A stretch of 47,477 nucleotides of DNA from JBDROX01 sp043809645 (GTDB taxonomy: Bacteria > Patescibacteriota > Patescibacteriia > Magasanikbacterales > UBA922), in NCBI GenBank assembly GCA_043809645.1, contig JBDROX010000039.1:1-47477 (forward strand). The letters run 5' to 3'. The notes beneath the pieces were generated by a model. The model saw only the letters and a program-made list of their open reading frames with translations, was not told the origin of the DNA and did no database searches. Numbering within the stretch: the stretch's first letter is position 1; each line of letters begins with the position of its first letter. Below, piece after piece: positions 9,842 to 17,856 of the stretch. The translations under genes were made by a program, and so were the position numbers.

Positions 9842-9870
9842 AAAAAATCGCTTGATATAGACGATTTTTT
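9842..9870. terminator. terminator between convergent genes
   Basis: Stem AAAAAATCG (9842-9850) with CGATTTTTT (9862-9870). It serves the 119-residue gene on the plus strand and overlaps the trmD stop codon on the minus strand. Confidence 0.7.
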
Positions 9871-10585
9871 ATTTTGTCTTTTTTTCTCTCCATTCTCGTA
9901 TCTTTCCATGATCCCCACTTAGGAGTATCTCAGGAACTTTCCAACCTTTGAAATCATCTGGTTTTGTATATTGTGGGTACTCTTTCGTTCCCTGTTCCCT
10001 ACTCCCTGTTCCCAGTGAGAATGTTTCTTCCACAATAGACTCCTCATTCCCAAGCACTCCAGGGATAAGTCTCGACACAGCCTCTATCATAACTAATGCA
10101 CCAAGCTCTCCACCAGCTAGCACATATGGACCTATAGACACTTCTTCGTCGACCATACGATCTACAACTCGCTGGTCCACGCCTTCATAGCGCCCACACA
10201 CAAACGTAATTTCATTAAACCGACTCCACTTCTCCGCCATACACTGATCGAACTGGATGCCGCGTGGAGAAAGAAGAATTGTTCTTTTTTTCTTCGAAAA
10301 ATCTCCACTAAAAATCTTTTTTACTCTCGAAAGCCCGCCATCTTTTCGAAATGGAATAGCACCTAGGCTCTTCAGCGCTTTATAAATCGGCTCTGGTTTC
10401 ATGACCATACCCGGCCCACCTCCATAAGGAGTATCATCGACTTGTTTGTGTTTATCTTCTGTAAAATTACGTAAATTAACTGGGTTTATTTGAATCGCCT
10501 TATTCTTCTGTCCACGCCCAAGCACAGACTCGTCGGTATAGTCCCTGATAATATCTGGAAAAATTGTAACAACGTTGAATTTCAT
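9869..10585 (-). CDS. trmD: tRNA (guanine-37-N1)-methyltransferase
   Basis: Methylates G37 of tRNAs using S-adenosylmethionine, preventing frameshifts. 238 residues, the normal size. The family signatures are present: TIFPDII at the start, DDTPYGGGPGMVMKPEP, the knot region FVCGRYEGVDQRV, and VLAGGELGALVMIEA. Near the C-terminal domain (SLGTGSREQGTKEYPQYTKP) there is an extra segment of about seven residues where other TrmD proteins go straight from the DSF-type loop to YPQYT/YPHYT. This segment is encoded by four tandem heptamers at 9987-10014. It follows fusA after a terminator. Confidence 0.97.
   Translation of the reverse strand: MKFNVVTIFPDIIRDYTDESVLGRGQKNKAIQINPVNLRNFTEDKHKQVDDTPYGGGPGMVMKPEPIYKALKSLGAIPFRKDGGLSRVKKIFSGDFSKKKRTILLSPRGIQFDQCMAEKWSRFNEITFVCGRYEGVDQRVVDRMVDEEVSIGPYVLAGGELGALVMIEAVSRLIPGVLGNEESIVEETFSLGTGSREQGTKEYPQYTKPDDFKGWKVPEILLSGDHGKIREWREKKTK
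9987..10014 (+). repeat. four tandem heptamers inside trmD
   Basis: GTTCCCT GTTCCCT ACTCCCT GTTCCCA in a row, 28 nt, within the TrmD reading frame. One of several period-7 repeats in this window (see 29062-29095, 29164-29191, 46532-46559). Confidence 0.85.
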
Positions 10586-10625
10586 ATCTTCTCCATGCTA
10601 ACAAAAAATCAAGATAAAATCAAGA

Positions 10626-10660
10626 TAAAAAACATGACCCTCTCGAGTCGTGTTTTTTGT
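10626..10660 (-). terminator. terminator after fusA
   Basis: A hairpin of AAAACA(C/T)GAC type with a GC-rich core and T runs on both sides, lying 12 nt after the fusA stop and upstream of trmD. Confidence 0.75.
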
Positions 10661-10671
10661 AATTTCGTACA

Positions 10672-12747
10672 TTACTTCTTCCCTTCAATTATTTCCTGTT
10701 CAATATTCTTTGGAGCGTCAGCATAGTGACTGAACTCCATGTTTGGTGTAGCACGACCCTGCGTAATAGAACGGAGATTCGTAACATACCCGAAGAGCTC
10801 TGACAGTGGGACAAGTGCACGAACCACCTTCAACTGACCACGATCAGTCATGTCCTGAATCTGGCCGCGTTTTGAAGAAAGGTCACCGATCACATCACCC
10901 ATGTTCTCTTCTGGAGTAATGACTTCGACCTGCATGATTGGTTCGAGAACTACTGGCTGGGCAGCTTTGACTGCTGCAGCGAAAGCCATAGAGCCTGCCA
11001 TCTTGAAGGCGATCTCAGAAGAGTCTACCTCATGGTAGCTTCCATCATATACCGTCGCTTTGACATCCACGATTGGATATCCTGCGATCACACCTTTATC
11101 AATAGTTTCCTTTACACCCTTTTCAATAGCTGGAATATATTCCTTTGGGATGACACCTCCCTTGATCTCATCAACAAATTCAAATCCTGCCCCTTCCTCA
11201 AGCGGCTCGATACGAAGCCAACAGTGTCCATATTGTCCACGACCACCAGACTGCTTCACGTACTTTCCTTCTGCCTCTGAACTGGCCTTGATGGTTTCCT
11301 TGTATGCTACCCGTGGTGCACCAACATTTGCTTCAACTTTGAATTCACGTTTCATTCTGTCAACAATAATCTCGAGATGGAGCTCTCCCATTCCAGAAAT
11401 GATAGTCTGAAGTGTTTCATCATCTGTATGTACTTTGAACGAAGGGTCTTCCTCTGCAAGCTTCTGGAGTGCGAATCCCATTTTTTCCTGGTCTGGCTTG
11501 GTTTTTGGTTCAATAGCAATAGAAATAACTGGTTCTGCGAACACAATGTTCTCCATCTTCACCGGCCTTGATTCCTCATAAACAGTGTCTCCAGTTTTTA
11601 CATTTTTGAGCCCAATTGCAGCAGCAATTTCTCCAGAAAATACTTCATCAATTTCCTCTCTAGAGTTTGCATGAAGCCTGACAAGACGTCCAACACGTTC
11701 TTTTGCCCCAGTCGTAGCATTGTATATATAACTTCCAGCCTTTAGTGACCCTGAATATACGCGGATGAAGATGAGCTTTCCAACGTATGGATCTGTTGCA
11801 ATCTTGAACGCAAGTGCTGCAAGTGGCTTACTGTCATCCGGTAGCACTTCGATTTCTTTTTCCTCATCTTCAGGATCAACACCAATGACTGGCGGGAGAT
11901 CAAGAGGAGACGGCAGATATGCAATAACACCATCGAGCACAGGCTGCACACCGACATTGGCGAGTGCCGACCCACAAAACACTGGATACATGTCATCAGT
12001 GAGAACAAGACTGCGGATCGACTTTTTAATCTCTTCAACAGAGAGCTCTTCTCCACCCAAATACTTCTCCATAATTGCTTCGTCTGCCTCTGCAGCCTTT
12101 TCGAGAAGTTTTCCTCGATGCTCTTCTACTCTTTCTTTTAGGTCTTCTGGAATCTCAATTTCACGGACATCGATTCCCATCTGACCTTCAAATTTGTATG
12201 CTTTCCGCTCGATGATATCAACAACACCAGAAAGATCTGACTCAGCACCGATTGGAAGCTGTACAGCGAATGCCTTGTCTGACAGTCTCTCTCGGATAGA
12301 GGCAAGACTCATGTAGAAATCTGCACCCATCTTGTCCATTTTATTGACGAAACAGATGCGAGGTACTTTGTACTTGTCAGCCTGACGCCAAACAGTCTCT
12401 GACTGAGGTTCAACACCCTGTGACCCGTCAAAAACAGCCACAGCACCGTCTAGGACTCGCAGGGATCGCTCTACCTCGACTGTAAAGTCGACGTGGCCCG
12501 GCGTATCGATGATATTGATACGATTATCCTTCCAGAAACACGTGGTAGCAGCACTGGTAATAGTGATACCTCGTTCCTTTTCCTGTTCCATCCAGTCCAT
12601 CTCTGCTTCACCTTCATGCACCTCGCCAATCTTATGTTTCTTTCCTGTATAGAACAGGATGCGTTCTGTGGTTGTTGTTTTTCCAGCATCGATGTGCGCC
12701 ATGATGCCGATGTTTCTCGTTTTATCAAGAGAATATTCTCGGGGCAT
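10672..12747 (-). CDS. fusA: translation elongation factor G
   Basis: GTPase that drives translocation on the ribosome. 691 residues, the usual length. The G motifs are clear: AHIDAGKTTTTERI (P-loop), RGITI (switch), DTPGHVD and NKMDK. The C-terminal domains IV and V carry SGGRGQYGHCWLRIEP and GYVTNLRSITQGRA. It is third in the str operon after rpsL and rpsG; no tuf gene follows, a terminator and trmD do. Confidence 0.99.
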   Translation of the reverse strand: MPREYSLDKTRNIGIMAHIDAGKTTTTERILFYTGKKHKIGEVHEGEAEMDWMEQEKERGITITSAATTCFWKDNRINIIDTPGHVDFTVEVERSLRVLDGAVAVFDGSQGVEPQSETVWRQADKYKVPRICFVNKMDKMGADFYMSLASIRERLSDKAFAVQLPIGAESDLSGVVDIIERKAYKFEGQMGIDVREIEIPEDLKERVEEHRGKLLEKAAEADEAIMEKYLGGEELSVEEIKKSIRSLVLTDDMYPVFCGSALANVGVQPVLDGVIAYLPSPLDLPPVIGVDPEDEEKEIEVLPDDSKPLAALAFKIATDPYVGKLIFIRVYSGSLKAGSYIYNATTGAKERVGRLVRLHANSREEIDEVFSGEIAAAIGLKNVKTGDTVYEESRPVKMENIVFAEPVISIAIEPKTKPDQEKMGFALQKLAEEDPSFKVHTDDETLQTIISGMGELHLEIIVDRMKREFKVEANVGAPRVAYKETIKASSEAEGKYVKQSGGRGQYGHCWLRIEPLEEGAGFEFVDEIKGGVIPKEYIPAIEKGVKETIDKGVIAGYPIVDVKATVYDGSYHEVDSSEIAFKMAGSMAFAAAVKAAQPVVLEPIMQVEVITPEENMGDVIGDLSSKRGQIQDMTDRGQLKVVRALVPLSELFGYVTNLRSITQGRATPNMEFSHYADAPKNIEQEIIEGKK

Positions 12748-12803
12748 ATAATAAGTGTTGTAAATGTTTTAAATAACGAAGTGATGTAACAATTCGAACA
12801 TTT

Positions 12804-13280
12804 CTATCGACGTCGCGCAAAGTGAGCAAATGCTTTGTTTGCTTCTGCCATTCTATTCACATCTTCCTTCTTCTTCACTGCACCACCTGTTCCTTCGAGA
12901 ATATCCATAAATTCTGTAGCAAGATTCTCTCGCATTGTTTTTCCCTTCTTTGCCCTCGCTGCATTGATAATCCAGCGGAATGCAAGAGCATTCTGACGAT
13001 TCCCAGCTACTGGCATTGGGACTTGATAGTTGGCACCACCAACTCGCTTTGATCGAACTTCGACCTGTGGTCTGATAGTGTCAATTGCTTTTTCAAAAAT
13101 CTTGAGAGGGTCTTCCTTCTTTTGTTCTTTGATAATGCCGAGTGCGCCGTATACGATAGCCTGCGCAATAGTTTTCTTTCCTTGCTCCATCACAAAATTA
13201 ATAAATTTAGAAAGAAGTTCACTATTGTACACTGGATCAGGTGCGACCACTCGCTTTGGGATTCTTTTTCCTCGGGACAT
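12804..13280 (-). CDS. rpsG: ribosomal protein uS7
   Basis: Primary binder of the 16S 3' domain. 158 residues with PDPVYNSELLSKFINFVMEQ, then the family box RSKRVGGANYQVPMPV and the C-terminal KKKEDVNRMAEANKAFAHF. Second gene of the str operon, separated from rpsL by a repeat-rich spacer of about 117 nt. Confidence 0.98.
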   Translation of the reverse strand: MSRGKRIPKRVVAPDPVYNSELLSKFINFVMEQGKKTIAQAIVYGALGIIKEQKKEDPLKIFEKAIDTIRPQVEVRSKRVGGANYQVPMPVAGNRQNALAFRWIINAARAKKGKTMRENLATEFMDILEGTGGAVKKKEDVNRMAEANKAFAHFARRR

Positions 13281-13289
13281 AAAATAAAT

Positions 13290-13390
13290 GCTTACAAGGC
13301 TTACAAGGCTTACAAGGCTTGTAATGCCAATACGTTACTCAATAAATATTTCAGGCTTTGTAGGCTTTGTAGGCCTTTCAAGCCTTTTTG
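13290..13390 (-). repeat. nonanucleotide tandem repeats between rpsL and rpsG
   Basis: Three copies of GCTTACAAG (13290-13316) followed by a diverged fourth, and after a 30-nt gap two copies of AGGCTTTGT (13353-13370) and a diverged third. The two blocks are partly complementary and could pair. A related block lies before rpmB (15271-15334). Confidence 0.8.
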
Positions 13391-13397
13391 GCTTCGT

Positions 13398-13817
13398 TTA
13401 TTTCTTTGGTCGCTTGGTACCATATTTTGAACGACTCTTGTTTCGACCTTCTACTCCTTGGGTGTCATACACTCCTCGAACGATGTGATAACGCACACCT
13501 GGCAAGTCTTTGATACGTCCGCCGCGCAATAGCACGATAGAGTGCTCCTGAAGATTGTGTCCTTCACCTGGAATATATGCAATCACTTCTGATCCATTGG
13601 AAAGCCTAACCTTTGCGACTTTACGCATAGCCGAGTTCGGCTTCTTTGGTGTTGCAGTGTACACCTTCGTACACACACCACGTTTGAAAGGTGAGCCACG
13701 TCTCAGTACTGTCTTCTTTCTGTGAAGACTGTCGTACGTAAACTGAAGTGCTGGCGAATCTGACTTCGTCGTCTTCTTCTTACGCCCCTTTCGGATGATC
13801 TGGTTCATTGTTGGCAT
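13398..13817 (-). CDS. rpsL: ribosomal protein uS12
   Basis: Decoding-centre protein. 139 residues. Both loops known from streptomycin resistance are of wild-type form: PKKPNSAMRK and GGRIKDLPGVRYH. It ends GTKRPKK. First gene of the str operon; the promoter is at 14001-14029 with a leader of about 177 nt containing an attenuator-like hairpin and a palindromic repeat. Confidence 0.99.
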   Translation of the reverse strand: MPTMNQIIRKGRKKKTTKSDSPALQFTYDSLHRKKTVLRRGSPFKRGVCTKVYTATPKKPNSAMRKVAKVRLSNGSEVIAYIPGEGHNLQEHSIVLLRGGRIKDLPGVRYHIVRGVYDTQGVEGRNKSRSKYGTKRPKK

Positions 13818-13833
13818 AATTCAAAATGCTTAC

Positions 13834-13878
13834 AAGCTTTTATAATAAAACTGACCCATTCAGGTCAGCAAAAAGCTT
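13834..13878 (-). promoter_or_regulatory. attenuator-like hairpin in the rpsL leader
   Basis: On the minus strand CTGACC...GGTCAG forms a stem followed at once by TTTTATT, as in an intrinsic terminator, and flanking AAAGCTTTT/AAAAGCTT arms extend it. It lies 30-60 nt before the rpsL start. A role in str operon control is inference. Confidence 0.5.
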
Positions 13879-13912
13879 TCTCTGAACGCCATTCCAATAT
13901 TTGGAATTCTTC

Positions 13913-13965
13913 TCCGTCAGGACTTGTCCGGCGTAGCTTGAAGCGTAGCGGAAAGCGAAGACGGA
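13913..13965. repeat. palindromic repeat element (REP-like), copy 1
   Basis: Outer arms TCCGTC (13913-13918) and GACGGA (13960-13965) with inner sequence CTTGTCCGGCGTAGCTT and AGCGAAGACGG. The same motif order appears at 31153-31210 and 31354-31383, so this is a dispersed family. Confidence 0.65.
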
Positions 13966-14000
13966 TACTGCATGTCAGTGCTGTTATTCACAGCGAGATT

Positions 14001-14029
14001 AGTGTACATCAAGGCAAAAACTATGTCAA
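14001..14029 (-). promoter_or_regulatory. promoter of the str operon
   Basis: Minus strand TTGACA (14029-14024), 17-nt spacer, TACACT (14006-14001); start expected near 13994. Confidence 0.75.
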
Positions 14030-14048
14030 GCACGCACAGCCGCCTATC

Positions 14049-14077
14049 TTGACAAAACCGCTTTTTTATGCTATACT
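14049..14077 (+). promoter_or_regulatory. promoter of the lipoprotein gene
   Basis: TTGACA (14049-14054), 17-nt spacer, TATACT (14072-14077). Its -35 lies 20 bp from the -35 of the divergent str promoter. Confidence 0.8.
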
Positions 14078-14227
14078 TTGGCGTTCGTAATTCACATGAA
14101 TTGTGCACATAATTTGGCTAAAATAAGCTCTTTTTACAACAAAACACTTAGAAATTGAGATGAATGGTGCTTCCCTATTTTCGTGAAAGACACGAGAGAA
14201 GGAACCCATAGACTTCCAGGAGAAGTC

Positions 14228-14533
14228 ATGCGTATGTTCGAGCCCAACCACTCCCTGGCGACCATGCTCGCCCTTATTATCATCACGATGGCACTCATTG
14301 CGGGGTGCCACCAGGACTATAGAGGCAACCGTCCGACTCCGGTTGTGGTGCTTCATCCAACGGTCCACGTTCTTCGGATCAACATCGGCGATGGTGATCC
14401 TCAGAAGATCTGCGAGGTCTTCAAGAGCCACTACAAGCACCATCCGTCCATCTCAGTTTCTAAACTATGTACGAACTGCGAAAAGTACAAAAAAACAGTC
14501 CATCAACTCAATGGACTGTTTTTAAATCTGTAA
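14228..14533 (+). CDS. small lipoprotein, unknown function
   Basis: 101 residues. The start at 14228 is chosen because AGGAGA (14218-14223) sits five bases before it. The N-terminus has a hydrophobic stretch ending in the lipobox LIAGC (Cys27), so the mature protein would be a lipid-anchored peptide of about 75 residues with a CTNCEKYKK segment near the end. GC content is clearly above that of the neighbours. The last codons run through the hairpin of the terminator at 14492-14522, so a terminated transcript would lack the stop codon; the 3' end of the gene may therefore not be as drawn. No family recognised. Confidence 0.55.
   Translation: MRMFEPNHSLATMLALIIITMALIAGCHQDYRGNRPTPVVVLHPTVHVLRINIGDGDPQKICEVFKSHYKHHPSISVSKLCTNCEKYKKTVHQLNGLFLNL
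14492..14522. terminator. terminator between convergent genes
   Basis: A 12-bp stem (14492-14503 with 14511-14522, core ACAGTCCAT/ATGGACTGT) with T5 on the plus side and T7 on the minus side. Mainly positioned for the M50 protease gene on the minus strand, but it also overlaps the end of the lipoprotein frame. Confidence 0.85.
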
Positions 14534-14551
14534 ATCTGAGTCATCCAAATA

Positions 14552-15157
14552 TCAGAATAATCCACCACCTGTAAACAGACTAAACAAGAATCCAATAACA
14601 GGACGGAGAATTCCAAAGAAAAAAAAGATAAATATGAGAAGAATAACAAATCCGTATCGTTCGAGTGCCACACGAATATTATTTGCAGATGGCGGTAGGA
14701 GTGCATAGAGCACCTTCGATCCATCGAGCGGTGGAATGGGAATCATATTGAATACTGCGAGGAGTACATTGGCATAGACGATGATTCCGAGAAATGGCGT
14801 AATCTCTGACAATGGCATGAAACGAATGAACGTCCCAAAGACAAGGGCAAGGAAAAAATTCGAGATCGGCCCTGCGATCGCAACATATGTCGGTCCCCAC
14901 TTTCCTTTCTTTAGATTATACGGATTGTACGGCACTGGCTTCGCATACGCAAAGAGAAGTCCTGTAGGAATGAGGAGTATCGGGAGGAGGACTGACCCGA
15001 ACCAGTCTATATGTGCGAGCGGATTGAGCGTCAGTCTGCCAGCATACCGGGCAGTCGGGTCACCGAGTTGGTCTGCCATCCATCCATGCGAGTATTCATG
15101 AATAATTGCAGAAAAAATGATCACGACAACAAAGAAAATCATTGATATAATATCCAT
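14552..15157 (-). CDS. site-2 protease family (M50) membrane metalloprotease
   Basis: 201 residues, about five membrane segments. Zinc site HEYSHG (HExxH form) lies in the first helix region and the second motif NMIPIPPLDGS (NPxDG type) supplies the third ligand. This short form lacks PDZ domains, as in the rhomboid-like S2P subgroup of small-genome bacteria. Intramembrane cleavage of membrane regulators or clearance of signal peptides is the family role; the substrate is unknown. Confidence 0.93.
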   Translation of the reverse strand: MDIISMIFFVVVIIFSAIIHEYSHGWMADQLGDPTARYAGRLTLNPLAHIDWFGSVLLPILLIPTGLLFAYAKPVPYNPYNLKKGKWGPTYVAIAGPISNFFLALVFGTFIRFMPLSEITPFLGIIVYANVLLAVFNMIPIPPLDGSKVLYALLPPSANNIRVALERYGFVILLIFIFFFFGILRPVIGFLFSLFTGGGLF

Positions 15158-15207
15158 AATAAAATGCTTACTACGTTATAAAGGCTCAAAAGGCCTAAAA
15201 GGCTATC

Positions 15208-15236
15208 TTGACAAGAAAACGTTTTTAGTGTACTAT
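15208..15236 (+). promoter_or_regulatory. promoter of rpmB
   Basis: TTGACA (15208-15213), 17-nt spacer, TACTAT (15231-15236). The leader runs about 95 nt and contains the repeat block at 15271-15334. Confidence 0.8.
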
Positions 15237-15270
15237 GCTCAACAGTTTCTGACAAGAACAATATTACTCT

Positions 15271-15334
15271 GGCCTTGTAAGCTTTGTAAGCTTTTTAGGC
15301 CCTGCCTGCCAGTAGGCAGGCTTTCAAGCCTTTT
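15271..15334 (+). repeat. nonamer repeats and palindrome in the rpmB leader
   Basis: Two tandem TTGTAAGCT units (15275-15292), then the palindrome CCTGCCT-N6-AGGCAGG (15301-15320), then CTTTCAAGCC. The flanking GGCC..GGCC and AAGCTT/AAGCCTT parts can also pair, so the leader RNA should be folded. Confidence 0.75.
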
Positions 15335-15337
15335 ACT

Positions 15338-15493
15338 ATGCCTAAATGCGAAAACTGCAGAAAAGGATCTCAAAAAGCAGCAAACAGATCTCATGCAAAG
15401 AACAGGACAAATCGAAGACAAAAACCAAATCTTCAGAAGCATGACGGTGAAATGATCTGCACGAGCTGCATGAGAACCAAAGCAAAACAGTAA
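15338..15493 (+). CDS. rpmB: ribosomal protein bL28, short zinc-binding form
   Basis: 51 residues. Starts MPKCENCRKGSQKAANRSHA and ends with the pair CTSCMRTKAK; the two CxxC pairs (Cys4/Cys7 and two near the C-terminus) form a zinc ribbon. The core NRTNRRQKPNLQK matches the L28 signature in which a basic R-R-x-x-PNLQ segment follows the start. Shorter than the 78-residue E. coli form, as usual in Patescibacteria. Own promoter at 15208 and terminator at 15517. Confidence 0.9.
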   Translation: MPKCENCRKGSQKAANRSHAKNRTNRRQKPNLQKHDGEMICTSCMRTKAKQ

Positions 15494-15516
15494 TCACGAG
15501 ACACATATCACAAGAC

Positions 15517-15547
15517 AAAAAAAGCCCACCGATTTGGAGGGCTTTTT
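15517..15547. terminator. terminator between rpmB and the PEBP gene
   Basis: Stem AAAAGCCC ... GGGCTTTT with T/A tracts on both strands; serves the two convergent genes. Confidence 0.8.
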
Positions 15548-16007
15548 ACTTTCTACTTTCTACTATATTATATTTTCCATAAAGCACTGTTTTCTCTAAC
15601 ACATGGCCGGCAAGTGCTTCCTCGAGTTCTGGCTTTCTGGTGGAAGACGGTAAGTCCAGAACAATATCAAGGGCATAGAGTTTGAAATGATATGTATGTT
15701 CTCCATCTGGTGGACACGGACCACTCCAGCCTGGCTTGTCATAATCTGTTGTTCCTTCTGTAGCTCCATTTGGAACAGATTTCTCTGTAATAGCCACTAT
15801 ACTTGGATCAATATTCCAGACAGTCCAATGTACCCATATCTTCCCTGCAGGCTTGATTGCATCTGGATCATCCACAATCAGCACAAGACTCTTCGACTCG
15901 GGAGGAACTTCTGTAATCAAAAGTTCTGGATTAAAATTCTCCCCATCACATGTGCACTGTGATGGGATGCTCTCCCCCCCTTCGAATGCTGTGCTGCGAA
16001 TCCTCAT
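15546..16007 (-). CDS. PEBP family protein (YbhB/YbcL type)
   Basis: 153 residues. Shows the anion-pocket motifs of the phosphatidylethanolamine-binding/Raf-kinase-inhibitor-like family: LVLIVDDPDAIKPAG, then WVHWTVWNI, and the box GWSGPCPPDGEHTYHF followed by KLYALD. Length matches bacterial YbhB (about 158). No signal peptide, so probably cytoplasmic. The bacterial role is not firmly known. Confidence 0.93.
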   Translation of the reverse strand: MRIRSTAFEGGESIPSQCTCDGENFNPELLITEVPPESKSLVLIVDDPDAIKPAGKIWVHWTVWNIDPSIVAITEKSVPNGATEGTTDYDKPGWSGPCPPDGEHTYHFKLYALDIVLDLPSSTRKPELEEALAGHVLEKTVLYGKYNIVESRK

Positions 16008-16094
16008 AGATACATCTATTTAAAAAGAATTACTTTTTCATTATATCAAAAAAAAAGTGATTATTAAAATTAAAGTATCTATCACTCCTCAAAA

Positions 16095-16550
16095 TTATAT
16101 GTGTATCTTTTTTTTCTTGATCAGGTATAGAGTCGCTGCACCACCAAAAAATAGAAGGATAGATGAAAAAGCAGAGAAAGCACAGTATATACAAATAGAA
16201 AAAAGGACAAATATTTGAAGATAAATAAGCCACAAGGACATCACAAATCCACATGTAGTGAAAAGGCTAAGCCATTTAAGAATTCGAAAATCTCTTTTCC
16301 CATATAGATATACACTCACAAAGAAAATAAGCAAATAATACAAACTCCCCATGAGTGCGACTGGTATCCCAAGTATCTCAGAATACTTACTTTGCGCTAC
16401 CTTCTCGCACCCAGTTAAAAATGTACACGAGGGAACACTCCCTCGAAGATGCTCAGCGGTTAAATATGTTGCATCAATGAAACCAAAGAAGCTAATTGCA
16501 ATGAAGAAAAGAGTAAACCCTTTGTACTTATTCTTTATAGAGATTTTCAT
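16095..16550 (-). CDS. VKOR family disulfide-forming membrane protein
   Basis: 151 residues, four or five membrane helices. Reoxidises the DsbA partner using quinone. The loop pair Cys42/Cys48 (SCTFLTGCEKVAQS) and the active-site CxxC (Cys120-IY-Cys123) are both present, as is the conserved Ser after the loop. Its start overlaps the DsbA gene stop by 4 nt, so the two are translated together. Confidence 0.94.
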   Translation of the reverse strand: MKISIKNKYKGFTLFFIAISFFGFIDATYLTAEHLRGSVPSCTFLTGCEKVAQSKYSEILGIPVALMGSLYYLLIFFVSVYLYGKRDFRILKWLSLFTTCGFVMSLWLIYLQIFVLFSICIYCAFSAFSSILLFFGGAATLYLIKKKKIHI

Positions 16551-17251
16551 ATTGTACTTGTGGCACTCTTTGTCTGAAATGTTGGAGTCACTGTCTCATT
16601 CGCTTCGGCCCCAGCTTCTTCGACGAGCGCTTTCAAATCTTCGTATGTCTCAATATTCTTTACCTGTGTTCCGTTGAGGAATATAGTCGGCGTGCCAGAA
16701 AAATTTTGTTCCTGTGCTTGTTGTTCATTCTCTTCTATACCTTTTGCAACTTCTTCTAAATCAAAATCTTTTAAGAATTGATCTGTGTCAAGACCGATCC
16801 TCTCTGCATATTCCACAAACAGATCTTTTGGTTCGGATGCATTCACCCACGCAGTTTGGTTTGAATATAGGATGTCATGCATCTCCCAGAATTTTCCCTG
16901 TATACCAGCAGCTTCTGCAGCCTGTGCCGCAGAGAAGGCATGTTCATGAATACCACGAAGTGGAAAATGGCGATACACGAGCCTAACATCATCACCAAAA
17001 TCTTTGAACACTTGAGAAAAAATTCTCTGGTAACTCGCACACGCACTGCACTCAAAATCACTATACTCAATAAGCGTGACTTTCGGACTCTCTCCACCCC
17101 TGACCCAGTCTGTCTCTACGACTTCTGCCACAGTAGCATTATATTCTCCTCCACCAGGGTCTGCTGTTATTTTGACCATGATGATAACCACCACAACCAC
17201 AGCAATGACAGCCGCGATGATAAAACCAAATGATGAATCTTTTTTTGACAT
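16547..17251 (-). CDS. DsbA-like thiol oxidoreductase
   Basis: 234 residues. An N-terminal membrane anchor (about 9-27) is followed by a thioredoxin-fold domain of the Thioredoxin_4 type. Active site DFECSACASY (CxxC) and the cis-Pro loop SGTPTIFLNG are clear. It oxidises Cys pairs in exported proteins, here plausibly the Cys-bearing surface proteins at 1807-5264. Coupled by a 4-nt overlap to the VKOR gene. Confidence 0.96.
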   Translation of the reverse strand: MSKKDSSFGFIIAAVIAVVVVVIIMVKITADPGGGEYNATVAEVVETDWVRGGESPKVTLIEYSDFECSACASYQRIFSQVFKDFGDDVRLVYRHFPLRGIHEHAFSAAQAAEAAGIQGKFWEMHDILYSNQTAWVNASEPKDLFVEYAERIGLDTDQFLKDFDLEEVAKGIEENEQQAQEQNFSGTPTIFLNGTQVKNIETYEDLKALVEEAGAEANETVTPTFQTKSATSTI

Positions 17252-17259
17252 AAAATTTT

Positions 17260-17697
17260 TTACTTTGGGGATTGATATATTTTCCCAGCCTTATAATTTT
17301 TAAAAACATCTTGTGTGCCTTCTAACATATTGGATGGCAACTCTTCAATAGGAAACCATTTCCATTCTTCACATTTTTCTGGCTCCACGCACACTGGTTC
17401 TCCACCTTCATACGTGGCCTTGAATCCCATAGTAACATAATGCTTTCCATCACTTTCAATATATTTGAGCTCATCTGAAACGGAAATAAGCTCAAATTCA
17501 GATACAGACAGACCTGTTTCTTCCAAAACTTCTCTCTTCGCCACCTCAAAGAGGGTTTCACCAAATTCAAGACTTCCTCCAGGGAGACACCATTCTCCAG
17601 CTCCATGAGAACCTTTCCTCAGACCAAGAAGGACCTCTCCATTTTCATTTTGAATAATGACGCCAACTCCTACTCGTGGATGTGAAAATGGATGCAT
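17260..17697 (-). CDS. NUDIX hydrolase
   Basis: 145 residues. The full Nudix box is present, from GGSLEFGETLFEVAKRE to VLEETGL, with the GLRKGSHGAGEWCLPGG lead typical of MutT/NudJ-like enzymes. It hydrolyses a nucleoside diphosphate linked to another group; the substrate cannot be told from sequence. It lies upstream of DsbA in the same direction with 8 nt between them. Confidence 0.94.
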   Translation of the reverse strand: MHPFSHPRVGVGVIIQNENGEVLLGLRKGSHGAGEWCLPGGSLEFGETLFEVAKREVLEETGLSVSEFELISVSDELKYIESDGKHYVTMGFKATYEGGEPVCVEPEKCEEWKWFPIEELPSNMLEGTQDVFKNYKAGKIYQSPK

Positions 17698-17735
17698 ATG
17701 TTCTCTTGGCTAACACCGCTCTTATATATCACAGT

Positions 17736-17807
17736 CGGGATGACTGGACTTGAACCAGCGACCTCATGGCCCCCAGCCATGCGCGCTACCAACTGCGCCA
17801 CACCCCG
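17736..17807 (-). tRNA. tRNA-Pro (anticodon GGG)
   Basis: 72 nt, minus strand. Acceptor arms CGGGGTG/CATCCCG, D stem GCGC/GCGC, anticodon stem CATGG/CCATG with loop CTGGGGG, T stem GCTGG/CCAGT. CCA is not encoded. It lies just after the structured RNA at 17857-18025. Confidence 0.93.
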
Positions 17808-17856
17808 CTAAAAAGAAGTATAGTGCGCTCGTTTCCCAATCATATCAATTTGAAAT

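Noticed and set aside
10586..10671. Missing tuf gene after fusA
   Set aside because: tuf is often elsewhere in reduced genomes; absence here is not informative.
14066..14443. 125-codon minus-strand frame opposite the lipoprotein
   Set aside because: Although parts read protein-like, promoter, ribosome site and lipobox all favour the plus strand.
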